A stretch of 28,998 bases of DNA from UMGS1590 sp036303105. GTDB lineage: Bacteria; Bacillota; Peptococcia; Peptococcales; Peptococcaceae. Location: NCBI GenBank assembly GCA_036303105.1, contig JAXJBF010000113.1, positions 1 to 28,998 of the forward strand. Reading direction: 5' to 3'. A program made the translations under genes and the position numbers. The notes under the pieces were generated by a model. That model did not search any database. It saw nothing but the letters and a program-made list of their open reading frames with translations, and was not told the origin of the DNA. Of this stretch, positions 22,177 through 28,998 are shown piece by piece. Position 1 is the first letter of the stretch; the number at the start of each line of letters is the position of its first letter.

Positions 22177-23367
22177 TTAATACACAATATCATCTAATAT
22201 GCCATTAAGATATGCTATGACAATTCCATAGTTACTAATTGCAACATTATATTTTTTTGCTTTAGTAATACGATTTTGCACCAATTTACGATTCACCATA
22301 CATGCTCCACATTGAATAATGAGATCATAAACAGATAAATCATCTGGGAAATCGGAACCTGCCACCACATCAACGGTAATATTTTCACCAACTCTTTTTC
22401 GCAGCAAATTTGGTATCTTAACACGTCCAATGTCTTCTTCCAATGGCGCATGACTGCACAATTCCGCAATAAGAATGTGCGCATCAGAAGGCAATGTTGC
22501 AATGGTTTTTGCACCCTCAATATATGTAGGCAAATCACCTTTCAAACCTGCAAATAGCACTGAGAAAGATGTTAAAGCCGATTGTTCAGGCTTATTATCA
22601 TGAACGAAAGCAAAAACCTGAGAGTCTGTAATTATAAGTTTTGGCGGCATGTTCAGTGCCTTTAAGGCATCTGTGAAGTGATCCGGTGTCACAGATAAAA
22701 TCTGACACCGTTTATCTAATAATTCTCTTAGCGTTTGCACCTGTGGCAGAATCAAGCGTCCTTTTGGCGCCTGAATGTCTTGTGGCATAACTAAGAGGAC
22801 CATATCACCATCATCAACCAAACCGTGCGTGATTTCAGGCTCATCTTTGTGAGGATTCACAGCAGCTAATTTATAGCGTAGAGCTGTCATATCATCACGA
22901 CTATTGATATTGACACACAATGGCTCATCATCCACTAAATCAGCAACTTTTGTTAACCACTCAGGATCCGGTGTTCTTAGGTCACATTTACTAACAACTG
23001 CAACAATAGGCGTATTCTGCTCTTTGAACTGAGCCACCCATTTTTCTTCATTTGTCAAATCTTCTTCGTCAAATACAATGACTGCAATATCAGTTTTTTC
23101 TGATGCATGAGCTGTTCTTTCCATACGCAAAGCACCAAGATCACTGGATTGATCGTCAAATCCTGCCGTATCTAAGAGCGTGCATGGACCGAGTCCATGC
23201 AGCTCAATGTTCTTCTGTACAACATCTGTGGTCGTACCTGCTACCGGCGATACAATAGTAACATCTTGATTTGTAAAGGCATTAATAAGTGTTGATTTGC
23301 CGCTATTGCAGCGTCCAAAAAAGCCAATGTGCAATCGATTGGCAGTTGGTGTATCTTGTAAACTCAT
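22177..23367 (-). CDS. hydF: [FeFe] hydrogenase H-cluster maturation GTPase HydF
   Basis: The 396-residue scaffold assembles the 2Fe subcluster and delivers it to HydA. Its N-terminal GTPase domain has GRCNSGKST (18-26), the G2 threonines near 45-47, DTAG (66-69) and SKCD. A dimerisation domain and the C-terminal Fe-S domain follow. The cluster motif reads C304-x-H306 and C353-x2-C356, the right spacing. The residue before C353 is Gln352, where many HydFs have His. GAGGAGG precedes the ATG. It follows hydG by 17 bases. Confidence 0.96.
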   Translation of the reverse strand: MSLQDTPTANRLHIGFFGRCNSGKSTLINAFTNQDVTIVSPVAGTTTDVVQKNIELHGLGPCTLLDTAGFDDQSSDLGALRMERTAHASEKTDIAVIVFDEEDLTNEEKWVAQFKEQNTPIVAVVSKCDLRTPDPEWLTKVADLVDDEPLCVNINSRDDMTALRYKLAAVNPHKDEPEITHGLVDDGDMVLLVMPQDIQAPKGRLILPQVQTLRELLDKRCQILSVTPDHFTDALKALNMPPKLIITDSQVFAFVHDNKPEQSALTSFSVLFAGLKGDLPTYIEGAKTIATLPSDAHILIAELCSHAPLEEDIGRVKIPNLLRKRVGENITVDVVAGSDFPDDLSVYDLIIQCGACMVNRKLVQNRITKAKKYNVAISNYGIVIAYLNGILDDIVY

Positions 23368-23384
23368 ATGCTTTCCTCCTCTTT

Positions 23385-24803
23385 TTAGAAGCGGAAATCA
23401 CGTTCACCATGTTCCATCTGCGCAAGATATTCTTCCGTTTTTTGACGAACATTATCGCGAGGAATCTGTTTCAGCTGTTCCTGAATGACTTTTTCACCAA
23501 TTTCACGTGTTTTAGGAGATGCATAATCCAAGAGGAATTCTTCCAATGTCAACAAAGCATTTGGATGGCAGCAGTTCTGAATTTCTCCAGCCTTGCATAA
23601 GCTCATGAAGCGATCACCAGTTCTTCCTGCACGATAGCATGCTGTGCAAAAGCTTGGAATATACCCCATGCCCATCAACCACTGCACAACCTCATCAAGT
23701 GTTCTGTTGTCGCTAACATCAAACTGTGCAGAGTTTTCTTCTTCTGGTTCTGGTTCCACATAACCGCCAACACTGGTACGAGATGCGCCACTAATTTGGC
23801 TAATACCAACATGAAGTGCTCGGCCACGTACTTCCTGATTTTCACGAGTAGAGATAATCATCCCCGTGTAAGGAACCGCAATACGAATACAAGCAATGAT
23901 CTTAATGAATGTATCATCATCGATACCATTATCGAACTCATCTGGATCAATGTCATCAGCATGCTTAACGCGAGGCACACTGATGGTATGTGGACCAACA
24001 CCATGAACAGCTTCCAAATGTTCCGCGTGCATTAAAAGGCCGGCAAATTCATAACGATAAAGTTCCAGGCCGAAAAGAACACCTAAACCAACATCATCAA
24101 TGCCGCCTTCCATTGCTCGGTCCATTGCTTCTGTATGCCATGCATAATTATGTTTTGGTCCTGTTGGATGAAGGTTTTCATAACTTTCCTTATGATAGGT
24201 TTCCTGGAAAAGAATATAGGTGCCAATACCAGCTTCTTTCAGCATGCGATATTCGTCAACAGTGGTTGCTGCAATATTTACATTAACACGACGAATCACA
24301 CCGTTATCATGGGTGGTTTCATAAATGGTCTTAATGCAATCAAGGATATATTCAATTGGGTTATTGACAGGATCTTCACCAGCCTCAATAGCCAAACGCT
24401 TATGCCCCATGTCCTGTAAAGCACGTACCTCAGCAGCCACTTCTTCCTGCGTCAACTTTTTACGGGCAATATGCTTATTTTTAGCATGATACGGACAATA
24501 AACACATCCATTGACACAGTAGTTTGATAAGTACAATGGCGCAAACATGACAATACGATCGCCATAAAAATCTTTCTTGATCTGTTCAGCCAAAGCCAAA
24601 ATTTCTTTGTTCTTTTCTGGATCATCACAAGCCAGTAATACAGATGCTTCTCTATGGCTCAAACCTTTGCGCAGTTTCGCTTTTTCAAGGATTTCATCAA
24701 CGAGAGCAAGGTCGTCTTTATGTGCATCGGCATAAGCCAAAGTATCCAGAATTTCTTGATGATTGATAAATTCTTCTGCTTTAAGTGATTTTGGATTATA
24801 CAT
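23385..24803 (-). CDS. hydG: [FeFe] hydrogenase maturase HydG (radical SAM tyrosine lyase)
   Basis: The 472-residue radical SAM enzyme splits tyrosine to p-cresol and supplies CO and cyanide as an Fe(CO)2CN unit. The SAM-cluster motif CVNGCVYC gives C96, C100 and C103. The C-terminal auxiliary cluster motif fits C386-x2-C389-x22-C412 exactly, which separates HydG from ThiH. The ribosome site GAGGAG lies 9-10 bases before the ATG. It lies between hydE and hydF, all three in one operon. Confidence 0.97.
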   Translation of the reverse strand: MYNPKSLKAEEFINHQEILDTLAYADAHKDDLALVDEILEKAKLRKGLSHREASVLLACDDPEKNKEILALAEQIKKDFYGDRIVMFAPLYLSNYCVNGCVYCPYHAKNKHIARKKLTQEEVAAEVRALQDMGHKRLAIEAGEDPVNNPIEYILDCIKTIYETTHDNGVIRRVNVNIAATTVDEYRMLKEAGIGTYILFQETYHKESYENLHPTGPKHNYAWHTEAMDRAMEGGIDDVGLGVLFGLELYRYEFAGLLMHAEHLEAVHGVGPHTISVPRVKHADDIDPDEFDNGIDDDTFIKIIACIRIAVPYTGMIISTRENQEVRGRALHVGISQISGASRTSVGGYVEPEPEEENSAQFDVSDNRTLDEVVQWLMGMGYIPSFCTACYRAGRTGDRFMSLCKAGEIQNCCHPNALLTLEEFLLDYASPKTREIGEKVIQEQLKQIPRDNVRQKTEEYLAQMEHGERDFRF

Positions 24804-24849
24804 ATTATTTTCTCCTCTCTTTTGAGTCAGCCTTTTTGGAGCTTACTCA

Positions 24850-25899
24850 TTAGATCTTATAGTCTCCCCTGTCCACCACAGCTTCATAGCCAATCTCTTG
24901 AAGCCATCGAGACAGCGCTGCCACATTTTCGGCAGCTTCTCCATCTAATGTTGCTTTATTGTCATACAAGGAATATTTTTTACGCACCGATAACGGTGAG
25001 AGATTTGGCATTAATACATTTGCACCAGCTTTCAGGCCAGCTTCACGACCAATCGGACTCAATGTTGCTAAAGCTGTCGTTGCTGGCAGCAAAACATGAG
25101 GCAACATCAATCGAACAACGGCAAGCATCCATAATGTATCGTCTAAGTTACCTGGTGGTTCATGTTCAAACGGCGTATGATTTGCCGGTATAAAAGGCCC
25201 CAATCCCACCATTTGAGGATTAAAAGACTGCATGTAACGCAAATCTGAAAGAAGATTATCCCACGTTTGATAAGGTGACCCCACCATGATTCCACAACCG
25301 GTTTGAAAACCAATCTCTTTAAGTTCAGACAAACACATTAAGCGATGAGATAAGCTCATTTCTTGCGGATGTAGTTTTTTATAGTGACTGTCTGTAGCTG
25401 TCTCATGGCGCAAAAGATAGCGCTGTGCACCAGCTTTATAGAGTCTTTCATAGCTTTCTCTTGAGCGTTCTCCCAGCGATAATGTCAACGCACAATCCGG
25501 AAACCGTTGTGACAATGTACTAACCCATTCGGTCAATACTTCATCGTTGAAATAGCCATCTTCGCCACCCTGAAGGACAAATGTACGGAATCCTAGAGAA
25601 TAACCATGGTCGCAACACGCCAATAAATCTTCAAACTGAAGACGATAACGTACCACATGATCGTTGCTTCGGCGTATACCACAATACAAACAATCATTTT
25701 TACAAATGTTGGATATTTCAATTAATCCACGCAGATAAACTTTATTGCCATATGTTTCTCGTCGCACAGCATCCGCCTGCTGATATAAATAGGCATTTGT
25801 TTCTGGCGAGCGATTCACAAACAATTGATAAAGCGCTTCATCCGATAAATTTCGTGTGTCTCGTAATGTATCAATAAGAGCAAAATTTGAGCTATTCAT
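24850..25899 (-). CDS. hydE: [FeFe] hydrogenase maturase HydE (radical SAM)
   Basis: The 349-residue radical SAM protein acts on the HydG product in building the 2Fe subcluster. The motif CKNDCLYCGIRR supplies C66, C70 and C73. The SAM/GGE-type region FVLQGGEDGYF and the segment RHETATDSHY are typical of HydE. Length matches the family. It begins seven bases after the TM1266-type regulator and precedes hydG by 46 bases. No strong ribosome site is seen, so translation may be coupled. Confidence 0.96.
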   Translation of the reverse strand: MNSSNFALIDTLRDTRNLSDEALYQLFVNRSPETNAYLYQQADAVRRETYGNKVYLRGLIEISNICKNDCLYCGIRRSNDHVVRYRLQFEDLLACCDHGYSLGFRTFVLQGGEDGYFNDEVLTEWVSTLSQRFPDCALTLSLGERSRESYERLYKAGAQRYLLRHETATDSHYKKLHPQEMSLSHRLMCLSELKEIGFQTGCGIMVGSPYQTWDNLLSDLRYMQSFNPQMVGLGPFIPANHTPFEHEPPGNLDDTLWMLAVVRLMLPHVLLPATTALATLSPIGREAGLKAGANVLMPNLSPLSVRKKYSLYDNKATLDGEAAENVAALSRWLQEIGYEAVVDRGDYKI

Positions 25900-25905
25900 A
25901 AGAAC

Positions 25906-26151
25906 TTAAACCTGTGAATAGCAGGCTTTTGCCGTAATACCATCTAAGCTACCAATTTTACCAGTTAAACTGTTTATTTCATCTTGTGGTGCATCAACAA
26001 CCAAGCAGATAATGTTCATATTTTTTTGACGGTATGGAATGCCCATGCGTCCAACAATGTAATTACGAAAATCGTGTAAAATTGCATTTAGTGCTTCTGT
26101 ATCGGCAGTTTGATCAACAATGATTCCCAAGGTTGCAACTCTTGTTTCCAT
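25906..26151 (-). CDS. TM1266-type iron-only hydrogenase system regulator
   Basis: The 81-residue protein is of the NikR C-terminal/ACT-like TM1266 group found with hydEFG. It has METRVATLGIIVDQ, a central HDFRNYIVGRMGIPYR, and NIICLVVDAPQDEINSLTGKIGSLDG, shortened here to its recognisable phrases. It lacks a DNA-binding domain, so it probably binds a ligand or partner instead of DNA. First gene of the maturase operon, with GGAGG 7 bases before the ATG. Confidence 0.92.
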   Translation of the reverse strand: METRVATLGIIVDQTADTEALNAILHDFRNYIVGRMGIPYRQKNMNIICLVVDAPQDEINSLTGKIGSLDGITAKACYSQV

Positions 26152-26462
26152 ATTGTGTCCTCCTTTCGATTTTTCAAAACCTCGTATATATTTTGAAACT
26201 TATACACAATTATATTTTAACATCAAATACTATCGTTGTACATATAAGATTTTTTATTGTACTATAACACTATCTCTGATGTTCCAAAAACAAATTCATC
26301 ACATTTTGTATCAAATCGTGTTCTCATACACACAAAAAAATTCCACAAAAGATTCCTTTACCAATTTTTTCATCTACAGAAAACTGTAATACAACAGAAA
26401 CATCCTATATAAATAAACATTACTTTCCCGCATTGTTCTGTAACTAAATATTACTGCATTCA
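26152..26462 (-). promoter_or_regulatory. AT-rich intergenic region with maturase-operon promoter candidates
   Basis: No gene is supported in this stretch. Close to the regulator gene, the minus strand shows two overlapping promoter candidates: TGTACA-17-TAAAAT, and TTGATG-16-TATAAG. Between them and the ribosome site, TTTCAAAA (26172-26179) and TTTTGAAA (26191-26198) form an inverted repeat with an 11-base centre, a possible operator or leader hairpin. The part towards thiC is AT-rich without clear structure. Confidence 0.5.
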
Positions 26463-26509
26463 AAAAACCTCTCGAATCATCAATAAAGCCAATGATTCGA
26501 GAGGTTTTT
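26463..26509. terminator. Terminator after thiC
   Basis: An 18-bp perfect stem pairs AAAAACCTCTCGAATCAT (26463-26480) with 26492-26509, with A and T runs at both ends. It terminates the minus-strand thiC transcript. Confidence 0.93.
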
Positions 26510-26517
26510 GCTTCTAA

Positions 26518-26556
26518 TTAACAGCTGCCACCACAACAACTGTCATCAAAAGGCAT
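26518..26556 (-). CDS. Possible 12-residue cysteine-rich ORF overlapping the thiC stop
   Basis: The frame reads MPFDDSCCGGSC and starts in TAATG with the thiC stop. Three Cys and two Gly in the last six residues form a dense metal- or thiol-type tail. No ribosome site stands out, so it would rely on re-initiation after thiC. It may be chance; I list it because the overlap and composition are unusual. Confidence 0.3.
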   Translation of the reverse strand: MPFDDSCCGGSC

Positions 26557-27869
26557 TAGCAATTGCCTGGGTGAAGATGAATATCATTGCCAGCCAAAAT
26601 GGCATTTGTCGTGCGAACAGCACACATTTTACCACACATGGAGCAACTATGACGATCTTCTGGCGGTTTGCTTTCAAAATAGTTACGCGCCTTTACTGGA
26701 TCAAGTGCCAAGCTAAACATCTTTTCCCAGTCAAGTTCTTTACGCGCACGGCTCATATTGTCATCCCAATCCCGAGCCCCAGGAATTCCTTTTGCCATAT
26801 CAGCAGCATGTGCTGCGATGCGGGAGGCAATCACGCCATCACGCACATCCTGCAAATCCGGCAAACGTAAATGCTCAGCCGGTGTTACATAGCAAAGGAA
26901 ATCGGCTCCATAGGTTGCTGCAATGGCCCCACCAATGGCAGAAGTGATGTGGTCATAGCCAGGTGCAATATCAGTTACCAATGGCCCAAGAACATAGAAT
27001 GGCGCACCATGGCAGAGACGTTTTTCCAACTGCATGTTGGCTTGAATCTCATTAAGCGCCATGTGACCAGGTCCTTCAATCATTACTTGAACGTTGCGGT
27101 CCCAGGCACGTTTTGTCAAAATTCCTAATTCAATCAGTTCTGAAATCTGTGCAGCATCAGAAGCATCATGTGTTGCACCAGGACGTAAAGCATCCCCAAG
27201 ACTGATTGTAACATCATATTTATACATCAAATCCAGCAAACGATCATAATGTTCATAGAACGGATTTTCATTACCGGTCATTTCCATCCATGCAAACAAC
27301 AAACTCCCACCACGAGAAACGATGTTCATAATACGACCGGATTCTTTAAAAGCAGAAACAGCGCGGCGATTAATACCTGCATGAATGGTCATAAAGTCGA
27401 CCCCTTGCTGCGCATGATATTCAACAACTTCAAAGAAATCATCTACTGTAATATCTTTGAGTTCCTTTTCAAGATAACCAATAGCATCATACATTGGCAC
27501 GGTACCAATCATTGCAGTAGATTCTTCTACAAGTTTGGTACGAAATTCAACGGTTTTACCGTAATTTGAAAGATCCATGATGGCATGGGCTCCAAATTCT
27601 AAGGCTGTCTCGACTTTCTTCCATTCTTCCGTGTAATCATGGGCGTCACCACTCACACCAAGATTCACGTTAATTTTTGTGCAAAGGCCTTCACCAATGC
27701 CTTCAGCAGAAAGTGATTTGTGATTAATATTTGCAGGAATACAAATAGTACCCTTTGCAACACGTTCTCTCAACACATTGATGTCAATTTTTTCTTTCGC
27801 TGCAACAGTTTCCATTTCAGGGGTAATAATACCCTGTCGAGCAGCTTCCATTTGAGTATGATAAGTCAT
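26556..27869 (-). CDS. thiC: Phosphomethylpyrimidine synthase ThiC
   Basis: The 437-residue radical SAM enzyme turns aminoimidazole ribotide into hydroxymethylpyrimidine phosphate for thiamine. It has the ThiC hallmarks: INVNLGVSGD, DLSNYGKTVEFR, FMTIHAGINRR, SRGGSLLFAWM, SLGDALRPGATHDASD and VMIEGPGHMALNEI. The C-terminal Fe-S motif is CSMCGKMC. It ends unusually in HLHPGNC. AAGGGAG lies 8 bases before the ATG. A TPP riboswitch controls it. No other thi gene is in the window. Confidence 0.97.
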   Translation of the reverse strand: MTYHTQMEAARQGIITPEMETVAAKEKIDINVLRERVAKGTICIPANINHKSLSAEGIGEGLCTKINVNLGVSGDAHDYTEEWKKVETALEFGAHAIMDLSNYGKTVEFRTKLVEESTAMIGTVPMYDAIGYLEKELKDITVDDFFEVVEYHAQQGVDFMTIHAGINRRAVSAFKESGRIMNIVSRGGSLLFAWMEMTGNENPFYEHYDRLLDLMYKYDVTISLGDALRPGATHDASDAAQISELIELGILTKRAWDRNVQVMIEGPGHMALNEIQANMQLEKRLCHGAPFYVLGPLVTDIAPGYDHITSAIGGAIAATYGADFLCYVTPAEHLRLPDLQDVRDGVIASRIAAHAADMAKGIPGARDWDDNMSRARKELDWEKMFSLALDPVKARNYFESKPPEDRHSCSMCGKMCAVRTTNAILAGNDIHLHPGNC

Positions 27870-27905
27870 TGCTTATACTCCCTTCTTACTCCCAAATTCG
27901 GAACA

Positions 27906-27942
27906 GGCACAAAAAAATGCCTGACACTTGTCAGGCATAATG
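27906..27942 (-). terminator. TPP riboswitch expression-platform terminator
   Basis: The arms ATGCCTGACA (27917-27926) and its complement (27929-27938) form the hairpin; the central pairs must open to make a loop. In the minus strand it runs into seven T's. It lies between the aptamer and thiC. Confidence 0.88.
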
Positions 27943-27954
27943 AGCATTTTTATA

Positions 27955-28036
27955 TTTCCCTACGATGGCATTATCCATATCAGGTACGGTCGAGATCCAC
28001 TGATCTCCTCTCAGCCTGCCTAACAAGCTCCCGGTT
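27955..28036 (-). ncRNA. TPP (thiamine pyrophosphate) riboswitch aptamer
   Basis: On the minus strand the conserved THI-element pieces occur in order: CCGGGAGCTTG, then GGCTGAGAGGAG, then ACCTGATATGGATAATGCCA, then CGTAGGGAA. These form P1-P5 of the aptamer. High TPP should favour the terminator just downstream and switch thiC off. Confidence 0.95.
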
Positions 28037-28055
28037 AATATTTTACTGTAGATAA

Positions 28056-28084
28056 ATTGTAGCAATAAATTGTTTTTCTGTCAA
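28056..28084 (-). promoter_or_regulatory. Promoter of the TPP riboswitch and thiC
   Basis: TTGACA (28084-28079) and TACAAT (28061-28056) on the minus strand are 17 bases apart, about 20 bases before the aptamer. Confidence 0.85.
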
Positions 28085-28125
28085 TACACGACCATGCAGG
28101 AGATCATTGGAACCTACATCGTATT

Positions 28126-28776
28126 TCAGGCTACATAAAAAAGTACCATTAGATAATGAAAAATACTTCCTAAAAGAATAAATAAATGAAACAATTCGTG
28201 AAACCCAAAGTTCTTTGATAGATTCGGCTTTTTAACGATATAAATGATGCCACCGACAGTATAACTGATACCACCAGCTGCCAACAAGAAAACTGCTACA
28301 CCACTCATATCTCTAAAAACAGAAACGTCAAACAACACCGCCCAGCCCATCGCAATATAGAGCAAGGTTTGCAGCCAACGTGGTGCTGAAAACCAGCATA
28401 ACTTAATGATGGTACCTACAACCGCGCACGCCCAAATTACTGTTACAAATATCAAACTTTCACGTTGCGGCAAATACTTTAAAAGTATCGGCGTGTAACT
28501 TCCTGCAATCAATACATAAATCATAGAATGATCCAATTTACGCAAGCGTAATATTTTTTTTGCTGTGCCATTGGAAAAATGATAAATTGCACTTGCAGAA
28601 TACAAAGCAACAAGCGAAACACCAAACACCGTTACACCAATTAGTATTTTTATATTCCAAGCTTCAGTTATCAACGTTTTTCCTATTAAAAGAACAGTAG
28701 CAACTGCAAAAATGATCGCACCTACAAAATGACTAAAACTGCTAAAAGGTTCTCGTGCTTTTGTCATATACGACAT
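28126..28776 (-). CDS. Hemolysin III family (PAQR-like) membrane protein
   Basis: The 216-residue protein has seven membrane helices and the HlyIII/PAQR metal-site pattern. SASAIYHF supplies Ser and His, DHSMIY an Asp-His, and the C-terminal FHELFHLFILLGSIFHY the histidine cluster. Bacterial members are poorly characterised; roles in membrane lipid balance have been proposed, and cytolytic action is not general. AAAGGGG lies 8 bases before the ATG. It stands alone, with its own promoter. Confidence 0.92.
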   Translation of the reverse strand: MSYMTKAREPFSSFSHFVGAIIFAVATVLLIGKTLITEAWNIKILIGVTVFGVSLVALYSASAIYHFSNGTAKKILRLRKLDHSMIYVLIAGSYTPILLKYLPQRESLIFVTVIWACAVVGTIIKLCWFSAPRWLQTLLYIAMGWAVLFDVSVFRDMSGVAVFLLAAGGISYTVGGIIYIVKKPNLSKNFGFHELFHLFILLGSIFHYLMVLFYVA

Positions 28777-28822
28777 ATTAATCGCCCCTTTACATGGTTT
28801 TAAAAATCAGATTTCAATGATT

Positions 28823-28851
28823 ATATTACCACTTATGATTTTTAGAATCAA
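28823..28851 (-). promoter_or_regulatory. Promoter of the HlyIII-family gene
   Basis: On the minus strand TTGATT (28851-28846) lies 17 bases before TAATAT (28828-28823), which has an extended TGG in front. Confidence 0.7.
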
Positions 28852-28872
28852 GCAATTTATTGTAAAAAAAGC

Positions 28873-28907
28873 AAAAGGGCTTCCTCTAAATAGAGAAAGC
28901 CCTTTTA
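28873..28907 (-). terminator. Terminator after tRNA-Leu
   Basis: AAAAGGGCTT (28873-28882) and AAGCCCTTTT (28897-28906) form the outer stem, with CTCT/AGAG inside. The minus-strand read-out continues into GCTTTTTTT. Confidence 0.88.
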
Positions 28908-28920
28908 TCCAATGCCGTCA

Positions 28921-28998
28921 TGCCGGAGACCGGGATCGAACCGGTACGAAGTGTTACCTTCGCAGGATTTTAAGTCCTGTGCGTCTGCCAGTTCCGCC
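28921..28998 (-). tRNA. tRNA-Leu (anticodon UAA), 5' end cut by window edge
   Basis: Read on the minus strand it begins GGCGGAACTGGCAGACGC, the D-arm region of tRNA-Leu. The anticodon stem-loop CAGGACTTAAAATCCTG has anticodon TAA. A long variable arm (CGAAGG...CTTCG) marks a class II tRNA. The T arm reads CCGGTTCGATCCCGG. The first ~8 acceptor bases lie beyond the window. The 3' side ends CTCCGGCA, and CCA is not encoded. Confidence 0.95.

Noticed and set aside
26120..26389. Plus-strand 89-codon frame overlapping the TM1266-type gene and the AT-rich gap
   Set aside because: Overlaps the start of a real gene antisense, has AT-driven composition (Tyr, Phe, Ile, Thr) and no ribosome site.

Overview
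The window looks like chromosomal DNA from a strictly anaerobic Firmicute, probably Clostridia or a relative. The evidence is a T-box leader, SpoIIE-type and LytTR-type signalling proteins, YtrA-type GntR control, many AGGAGG ribosome binding sites, and a large NAD(P)H-linked [FeFe] hydrogenase cluster. I cannot name a species. No insertion sequence, phage gene or CRISPR array is visible. Base composition is uneven: the first ~6 kb is visibly more GC-rich than the hydrogenase region.

Layout. (1) 1-1240: rnc (RNase III) and the start of a radical SAM gene on the minus strand, diverging from a NifX/NifB-type FeMo-cofactor-binding protein. (2) 1300-2180: a MerR/GyrI-type regulator with its own 19-bp-spacer promoter. 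(3) 2247-6433: a LytTR two-component system (kinase and regulator) followed by a small membrane protein, an ABC ATPase and a large permease, all minus strand. (4) 6615-9780: a tryptophan-type T-box leader driving a lipoprotein/permease/ATPase importer (TrpXYZ-like). (5) 9776-12207: a YtrA-like GntR operon (regulator, ATPase, ABC-2 permease, DUF3592-like protein and an unannotated 27-residue membrane peptide). (6) 12221-13546: xpt and an ECF transporter S component. (7) 13546-14415: a metallo-beta-lactamase-fold hydrolase.

(8) 14459-26200 is the core of the window: an almost uninterrupted minus-strand hydrogen-metabolism block. In transcription order it holds a TM1266-type regulator, the three H-cluster maturases hydE, hydG and hydF, the four-subunit hydrogenase hndABCD, and then a separately promoted sensory trio. 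The trio is a small [2Fe-2S] thioredoxin-like protein, a hydrogenase-like protein with an altered H-cluster pocket and a PAS domain, and a SpoIIE-type Ser/Thr phosphatase. The simplest reading is that the first seven genes build and mature an H2-producing or electron-bifurcating enzyme. The trio would sense H2 or redox state and pass the signal on through protein dephosphorylation. The trio's promoter is overlapped by a perfect 17-bp inverted repeat, the most striking unexplained DNA element here.

(9) 26463-28084: thiC under a TPP riboswitch, with a possible 12-codon cysteine-rich ORF overlapping its stop codon. (10) 28126-28998: a hemolysin III-family membrane protein and a tRNA-Leu(UAA) cut by the window end.
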